Under the pieces are notes generated by a model. It was not told the origin of the DNA. It worked only from the letters and a program-made list of their open reading frames with translations, and ran no database searches. Below, one piece after another: positions 59,397 through 64,000 of a stretch of 64,000 bases of DNA. A program made the position numbers and the translations under genes. Position 1 is the first letter of the stretch; every line of letters starts with the position of its first letter. This stretch comes from Flexivirga endophytica (lineage in GTDB: Bacteria > Actinomycetota > Actinomycetes > Actinomycetales > Dermatophilaceae), in the NCBI RefSeq assembly GCF_014640635.1, contig NZ_BMHI01000003.1, positions 496,001-560,000 of the forward strand. Direction: 5' to 3'.

Positions 59397-60263
59397 TCAG
59401 TCCTTGCTGTCAGTGGTGGCTTTCGCGTGCTGGCCCGCAGCCCGTACGGCGGCGATCGGCAGCCCTCGCTCGCGGCCCCACGCCTCCCATTCGTCGGCGC
59501 TGCGCTGCGCGAACGCTGTTTCGAGGTCTGTACGCTCCCCGGTCACGTCCAAGTGCCGGAGCAGCTCCTTCCAGAAGTGGCCCTCCAGCGCGGCGACCGC
59601 AACGAACCCCGTTGCGGCCGCATAGATCCCGTATGACGGCAACGCTCCGCCGAGGAAGCCTTCCGACATGGTGAGACCGTGCAGCGCGGGTTGCGCCATG
59701 GTCTCGGCAACATCGCTGAGCGCAACCTCGCGGCAGGCCCCCTCCCCGGTCCGCGCCGCCTGCAGCAGCGCGGCCAGCCCGTCGGCGACCGCCCGCTCCG
59801 CGCCGGCCAGATCGGCGACCAGGACCCGCGGCAACTGCGGCGGCTGCAGCGTGCCGACCGCCGCCTGGTAGGTCAGGTCGTGGCCGGCGATCTCCGCGTC
59901 CGGTCCCGGGTGCCCGACGATCGCGACCTGCGACAACCGCGGCAGCCGCTCGTGGACCGCCGGCCAGTCGAGGCCGAGCCGCGCCAGTGCCGACGGCCTG
60001 CTGGAGGTGAGCAACAGGTCGGTGTCGGCAAGCATCGTCCACAGCGACTCGCGGTCCGCGTGCGCCTTCAGGTCGAGCTGGACCACCTCCTGACCCGTCA
60101 CCAGTTGGTCGTAATAGTCCTTGGCACCGAACGCGAGCGGGTCACCGCTCGGCGGCTCGACCTTGGTCACCTGAGCGCCGAGGCTCACCAGCCTGGCCGC
60201 CGCGGCCGGGCCCGGCAGGTTTACCGCCAGACTCAGCACGCTGATGCCGGCCAGGGCGCTCAT
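59397..60263 (-). CDS. Short CaiB/BaiF-type CoA transferase
   Basis: 288 residues, shorter than the 380-430 usual for family III CoA transferases. The N-terminal PGPAAAARLVSLGAQVTKVEPP and the catalytic Asp in GHDLTYQAAVG are present. The C-terminal large-domain lobe is reduced, although the sequence ends naturally. The same compact form occurs in other actinobacterial beta-oxidation operons, often as an alpha-methylacyl-CoA racemase-like gene. ATG 60263 is one base from the fadB stop; the longer upstream frame overlaps fadB and is rejected. Confidence 0.8.
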   Translation of the reverse strand: MSALAGISVLSLAVNLPGPAAAARLVSLGAQVTKVEPPSGDPLAFGAKDYYDQLVTGQEVVQLDLKAHADRESLWTMLADTDLLLTSSRPSALARLGLDWPAVHERLPRLSQVAIVGHPGPDAEIAGHDLTYQAAVGTLQPPQLPRVLVADLAGAERAVADGLAALLQAARTGEGACREVALSDVAETMAQPALHGLTMSEGFLGGALPSYGIYAAATGFVAVAALEGHFWKELLRHLDVTGERTDLETAFAQRSADEWEAWGRERGLPIAAVRAAGQHAKATTDSKD

Positions 60264-60264
60264 G

Positions 60265-62460
60265 TCAGAGACTTTCGCCGGACTCGGCCTTGGCGACCAA
60301 CCAGTCGCTCGGGGCGAACCGCGGCCCATAAGCGGTCGCCAGTTCGTTGGCGCGAGCGACGAATCCGGGCAGGCCTCCGTCATACCCCTGCATGAACTGC
60401 GCTGTCCCGCCGGTCAGCGGCGGGTAGCCGATGCCGAAGATCGAGCCGATGTTGGCCGCAGCCGACGAGTCAAGCACGCCCTCCTCGAAACACTTCGCGG
60501 TCTCCAAGGCCATGACGAAGAGGTAGCGGTCCTCGATGTCGCGCAGGGGGATGCCGGTGTCGGGCTTGGTGAAGTGCTCCCGCAGCCCTGGCCACAGCGT
60601 CTTGCCGGCGCCCTCCGGGTAGTCGTAGAAGCCCGCACCGGCCGCGCGGCCCTTGCGGCCGAACTGCTCGACCATGCGGTCGACGACAGCCGTCCCCGGT
60701 GCAGCAGGCAGCGTGATCCCCCGGGCAGCAGCGTCCTTCTCGGCCTCCGTCCGGATGTGCTGGGTCAGGGTGAGCGACACCTCGTCGAGCATCGCCAGCG
60801 GCGACGCCGGGAAGCCGGCCATCGTCGCGGCCCGCTCGATGGTGGCCGGGTCGACACCTTCCTCGAGCAACGCGACGCCTTCGAGGACCAGCGTGCCGAA
60901 GACTCGGCTGGTGTAGAACCCGCGGCTGTCGTTCACGACGATCGGCAGCTTGCCGATCTGCTGCACGACGTCGATCGCCCGGGCCAGGGTCTCGTCGGAG
61001 GTCTGCTCGCCCTTGATGATCTCGACCAGCTTCATCTTGTCGACCGGCGAGAAGAAGTGGAGCCCGACGAAATCCGTTGGGCGGGTGACGTGCTCGGCGA
61101 GCGAGGTGATGGGCAGCGTGGAGGTGTTGGAGCACAGCAAGGTCTCGTCGCCCACCACCGCTTCGACCTCGGCGAAGACCTTCGCCTTGAGGTCGGCATC
61201 CTCGAAGACGGCCTCGATCACGGCGTCGACACCCTTGAGGTCGGCGGCGTCGGCAGTGGCGGTGATGCGGTCCAGGATCTCCTGGCGCGCCTCGGGCGTC
61301 ATCCGGCCCTTGTCCACCTTCTTGGCGAGCAGTGACCCGGTGTAGGCCTTGCCCTTTGCCGCGTTGTCGGCCGACACGTCCTTGAGGACGACCTCGATGC
61401 CGCGGGTGGCGCACGCGTAGGCGATCCCGGCGCCCATCATCCCGGCACCGAGGACACCGACGCGGGAGACCTTGTGCTGCTCGATCCCCTTGGGCCGCAA
61501 TGCTCCTGACGTGATCCGCTGCATGTCGAAGAAGAATGCCTGGATCATGTTCGTGGAGACGGACCCGCTGGCCAGGCTGGTCAGGTAGCGCGACTCGATC
61601 CGGCTCGCGGTGTCGACGTCGACCTGCGCCCCCTCGACCGCCGCGGACAGGATCGCCCGCGGCGCGGGGTAGGCGGCGCCCTTCAGCTGCTTGCGCAGAT
61701 TGCCCGGAAAGGCCGGCAGGAACTGCGCGACCTTCGGAGTGCTGGGCGTGCCACCGGGCATCCGGTAACCGGGCCGGTCCCAGGGCTGGGCGGCGGCCTC
61801 GGCGTCGTCCTTGTGCTCGAGCAGCCAGGTGCGCGCGGCCGGCAGCAGCTCGTCCTGTGTCGCGACGACCTCGTCGATGAGGCCCTTCTCCTTGGCCGCA
61901 GCGACGCCGCGCTGTTGACCCTGCAGCAGCCAATCCATCAGTGCCGACTGCAGACCCAGCATCCGCACGGTGCGGGTGACGCCACCGCCGCCAGGCAACA
62001 GGCCGAGGGTGACCTCCGGGAAGCCGAACTTCGCCTTCGGGTCGTCCACCGCGATGCGGTGGTGCGCGGCGAGCGCGATCTCGAGGCCGCCGCCGAGTGC
62101 GGTGCCGTTGAGTGCAGCGACCACCGGTTTGCCGATCTGCTCGATGCGTCGCAGCTGGGCCTTGACGGCTTCGACCTGCTCGAAGAACTGTGCCGCGTCC
62201 TCGGGTTGGACCGCCTGGAGCATCTTCAGGTCGCCGCCGGCGAAGAAGGTCTTCTTCGCGCTGGCGATGACGACGCCCGTGACGCCGCCGCCGGCGACGT
62301 CGGCCTCGAGGGTGTCGACCGCGGTCGCCATACCTGCTGCGTAACGGTCGTTCATGGTGTTCGCGCTCGACTCCGGGTCGTCGAGAGTGAGTATGACGAT
62401 GCCGTCGGCATCCTTGTCGTAGCGGACCGCGGTGGTCGCGGGAACGTCAGTCGTGGTCAT
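60265..62460 (-). CDS. Fatty-acid oxidation multifunctional protein (FadB type)
   Basis: 731 residues. Residues about 15-210 form an enoyl-CoA hydratase/crotonase domain (ALNGTALGGGLEIALAAHHR, with the Glu of FPEVTLGLLPGGGG). The 3-hydroxyacyl-CoA dehydrogenase part begins with the NAD loop GVLGAGMMGAGIAY and contains GLHFFSPVDKMKLVEII and VNDSRGFYTSR. It carries out two successive steps of beta-oxidation and forms a complex with the thiolase encoded upstream. Same operon, 36 bases after the thiolase stop. Confidence 0.94.
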   Translation of the reverse strand: MTTTDVPATTAVRYDKDADGIVILTLDDPESSANTMNDRYAAGMATAVDTLEADVAGGGVTGVVIASAKKTFFAGGDLKMLQAVQPEDAAQFFEQVEAVKAQLRRIEQIGKPVVAALNGTALGGGLEIALAAHHRIAVDDPKAKFGFPEVTLGLLPGGGGVTRTVRMLGLQSALMDWLLQGQQRGVAAAKEKGLIDEVVATQDELLPAARTWLLEHKDDAEAAAQPWDRPGYRMPGGTPSTPKVAQFLPAFPGNLRKQLKGAAYPAPRAILSAAVEGAQVDVDTASRIESRYLTSLASGSVSTNMIQAFFFDMQRITSGALRPKGIEQHKVSRVGVLGAGMMGAGIAYACATRGIEVVLKDVSADNAAKGKAYTGSLLAKKVDKGRMTPEARQEILDRITATADAADLKGVDAVIEAVFEDADLKAKVFAEVEAVVGDETLLCSNTSTLPITSLAEHVTRPTDFVGLHFFSPVDKMKLVEIIKGEQTSDETLARAIDVVQQIGKLPIVVNDSRGFYTSRVFGTLVLEGVALLEEGVDPATIERAATMAGFPASPLAMLDEVSLTLTQHIRTEAEKDAAARGITLPAAPGTAVVDRMVEQFGRKGRAAGAGFYDYPEGAGKTLWPGLREHFTKPDTGIPLRDIEDRYLFVMALETAKCFEEGVLDSSAAANIGSIFGIGYPPLTGGTAQFMQGYDGGLPGFVARANELATAYGPRFAPSDWLVAKAESGESL

Positions 62461-62496
62461 GAGATGTCCCTGAATATCTTTGAAGTAGTGGGTGAT

Positions 62497-63717
62497 TCAG
62501 ACGAGCTCGACGATGGTGGCGATACCCATGCCGCCGCCGACGCAGAGCGTGGCCAGGCCGCGGTGCAGCTCGCGGCGTTCGAGCTCGTCGATGAGCGTGC
62601 CGAGGATCATCGCGCCGGTGGCGCCAAGCGGGTGGCCCATCGCGATGGCGCCGCCGTTGACGTTGACCTTGTCGTGCGAGAGCTCGAGGTCCTTCATGAA
62701 GCGCAGCGGGACCGCGGCGAACGCCTCGTTGATCTCGTAGAGATCGATGTCCGCGGGCGTGAGCCCGACGCGCTTCAGCGCCTTGAGTGCCGCGGGCGTA
62801 GGACCGGTGAGCATGATCGTCGGATCGGCGCCGCTGACGGCGACCGAGGTGATGCGGGCGCGCGGGCGAAGGCCGAGCTCCTGCCCGACGGCGTCCGTGC
62901 CGATAAGCACCAGCGCCGAACCGTCAACGATGCCAGAGGAATTGCCGGCGTGGTGGACATGGTCGATCTCGTCGACCCAGTGGTACTTCTCCAGCGCGAC
63001 GGCGTCGAAGCCGCCCATGTCACCGATGTCCTTGAAGGACGGCTTGAGTCCGGCGAGCGACTCCACCGAGGTGCCGGGGCGGATCGTCTCGTCGTGGTCG
63101 AGGACCGTCAGGCCGTTGCGGTCGACGACCGGGATGACCGAGTCCTTGAACCACCCAGCCTTCTGTGCGGCGGCTGCGCGGGCGTGGGACTCGGCGGCAT
63201 ACGCATCGACGTCGGTGCGCGCGAAGCCTTCGATCGTCGCGATCAGGTCGGCGCCGATGCCCTGCGGGACGAAGTCGGTGGTGAGCGCGGTTGCCGGATC
63301 CATCGCCCAGGCGCCGCCGTCGGACGCCATCGGCACCCGAGACATCGACTCGACGCCACCGGCGACGATGAGGTCCTCGAAACCGGACCGGACGCGACCG
63401 GCCGCCTGGTTGACCGCCTCCAGCCCGGAGGCGCAGAAGCGATTGAGTTGCACACCCGCGACGGTCTCGGGCAGGCCGGCGGCGAGCGCCGCGGTCTTGG
63501 CGATGTCCGCACCCTGGTCCCCGATCGGCGTGACGACACCGAGCACGAGGTCGTCGATGCGGTCCGGATCGAGCTCGGGATTGCGCTTACGCAGCTCATC
63601 GATGAGACCGACGACCAGGTCGATCGGCTTCACCTCGTGCAGCGATCCGGTCTTCTTGCCGCGACCGCGCGGCGTGCGGATGGCGTCGTAGACGATCGCC
63701 TGTGGTGCGTTGGCCAT
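62497..63717 (-). CDS. Acetyl-CoA acyltransferase (thiolase)
   Basis: 406-residue thiolase with both catalytic cysteines and the His: [25 protein letters not shown] and CVGGGMG, plus NEAFA. It performs the last beta-oxidation step. ATG 63717 ([18 protein letters not shown]) is the family start; the longer open frame upstream covers the operator and part of merR and is rejected. First gene of the operon and divergent from a MerR-type gene. Confidence 0.94.
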   Translation of the reverse strand: MANAPQAIVYDAIRTPRGRGKKTGSLHEVKPIDLVVGLIDELRKRNPELDPDRIDDLVLGVVTPIGDQGADIAKTAALAAGLPETVAGVQLNRFCASGLEAVNQAAGRVRSGFEDLIVAGGVESMSRVPMASDGGAWAMDPATALTTDFVPQGIGADLIATIEGFARTDVDAYAAESHARAAAAQKAGWFKDSVIPVVDRNGLTVLDHDETIRPGTSVESLAGLKPSFKDIGDMGGFDAVALEKYHWVDEIDHVHHAGNSSGIVDGSALVLIGTDAVGQELGLRPRARITSVAVSGADPTIMLTGPTPAALKALKRVGLTPADIDLYEINEAFAAVPLRFMKDLELSHDKVNVNGGAIAMGHPLGATGAMILGTLIDELERRELHRGLATLCVGGGMGIATIVELV

Positions 63718-63764
63718 GGGGAGACTCCTGGTGCGGCATACGACGGAAGGACTGCCCTCAACAG

Positions 63765-63787
63765 TAACAGTGACACTGTCACTGTTA
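63765..63787. promoter_or_regulatory. Large palindrome between thiolase and merR
   Basis: TAACAGTGACA (63765-63775) and TGTCACTGTTA (63777-63787) are perfect 11-base arms around one central base. It lies 48 bases before the thiolase ATG and 33 bases before the merR ATG. Dyads in divergent promoters are typical MerR-family sites. Confidence 0.75.
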
Positions 63788-63819
63788 ATAGGTGTCGGCA
63801 CTGTGCCAGGATGCTGCCC

Positions 63820-64000
63820 ATGCCCGATGACGCGACCGCAGAGCTCACGCTGGACCAATTGGTCGCGCGGTCCGGGCTGGCGGCGCGCACGATCCGCTTC
63901 TACACGGGCCGCGGGATGCTGCCGGCTCCGGTCAAGCGCGGGCGGTCGGCCTACTACACCGCCGACCACCTCGCCCGGCTCGAGCTGGTGCGCGAGCTGC
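63820..64000 (+). CDS. MerR-family regulator, N-terminal part (cut by window end)
   Basis: The first 60 codons are in the window. After a short leader comes [20 protein letters not shown] (the helix-turn-helix of MerR) and [20 protein letters not shown], the wing; the usual initial position is occupied by Leu-Thr-Leu. The C-terminal effector part is missing. ATG 63820 is preferred since AGGA lies nine bases upstream; ATG 63811 is in frame. It probably controls the divergent beta-oxidation operon through the palindrome. Confidence 0.85.
   Translation, partial: MPDDATAELTLDQLVARSGLAARTIRFYTGRGMLPAPVKRGRSAYYTADHLARLELVREL

Noticed and set aside
1-64000. tRNA genes, CRISPR arrays, insertion sequences or prophage
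   Set aside because: Intergenic spaces were read for GTTCGA-type loops, regular repeat-spacer spacing and transposase or integrase frames; none was convincing.

Overview
The window reads as one continuous stretch of a high-GC actinobacterial chromosome, probably from the Micrococcales. The evidence is very high GC with G/C-ending codons, a mycothiol-dependent formaldehyde dehydrogenase, a PaaX regulator, a fused CydDC, and densely packed genes with many 4-base ATGA start/stop overlaps. I saw no rRNA, tRNA, CRISPR array, transposase, integrase or phage gene. Genus-level placement is not supported by what I can see.

Layout. 0-4 kb: a NylC-type P1 hydrolase, an anti-sigma-type ATPase, a glycerophosphodiesterase, and a stand-alone, divergent MurE-like ligase. 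4-14 kb: a membrane-anchored beta-propeller protein and an M56 protease on the + strand, facing the cytochrome bd operon cydA-cydB-cydDC-blaI on the - strand. A BlaI-like dyad lies upstream of cydA. 14-17 kb: two pirins flank a MarR regulator, with matching palindromes. 17-26 kb: an aldo/keto reductase, a cytochrome P450, a cis-prenyltransferase, a DmpA-type P1 peptidase carrying a repeat insertion, a NarL-type two-component pair, an MMPL exporter and a GNAT protein.

26-43 kb is the most coherent metabolic region. kynA-kynU can convert tryptophan to anthranilate. A long + strand operon (FAH enzyme, cupin, acyl-CoA thioesterase, anthranilate-CoA ligase, anthraniloyl-CoA monooxygenase/reductase, PaaX) can take anthranilate through the aerobic CoA-thioester route. 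A divergent - strand set (RidA, XRE-cupin regulator, class V aminotransferase, permease, OsmC, cupin, PF04199 cyclase, ThDP decarboxylase-like enzyme) shares a 16-base motif with it and may supply anthranilate from another indole-derived compound, possibly isatin.

43-57 kb: mycothiol-dependent dehydrogenase, a small Tat-exported protein, two large multi-membrane-spanning glycosyltransferase-like proteins, a TRIC-type channel, an M20 amidohydrolase, a lipoprotein, and an envelope cluster (histidine kinase, two OmpR-type regulators, PAP2 phosphatase, a dolichyl-phosphate-mannose-synthase-like enzyme). Three promoters in that cluster carry the same 7-4-7 direct-repeat box. 57-64 kb: a degraded DUF1877 gene, then a beta-oxidation operon (thiolase, FadB-type protein, CaiB-type CoA transferase, acyl-CoA dehydrogenase) divergent from a MerR regulator that runs off the window.

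A window-wide oddity is the octamer GTATGNCG (reverse complement CGNCATAC). It occurs roughly every 400 bases in the part I counted, on both strands, inside and outside genes and in more than one reading frame.
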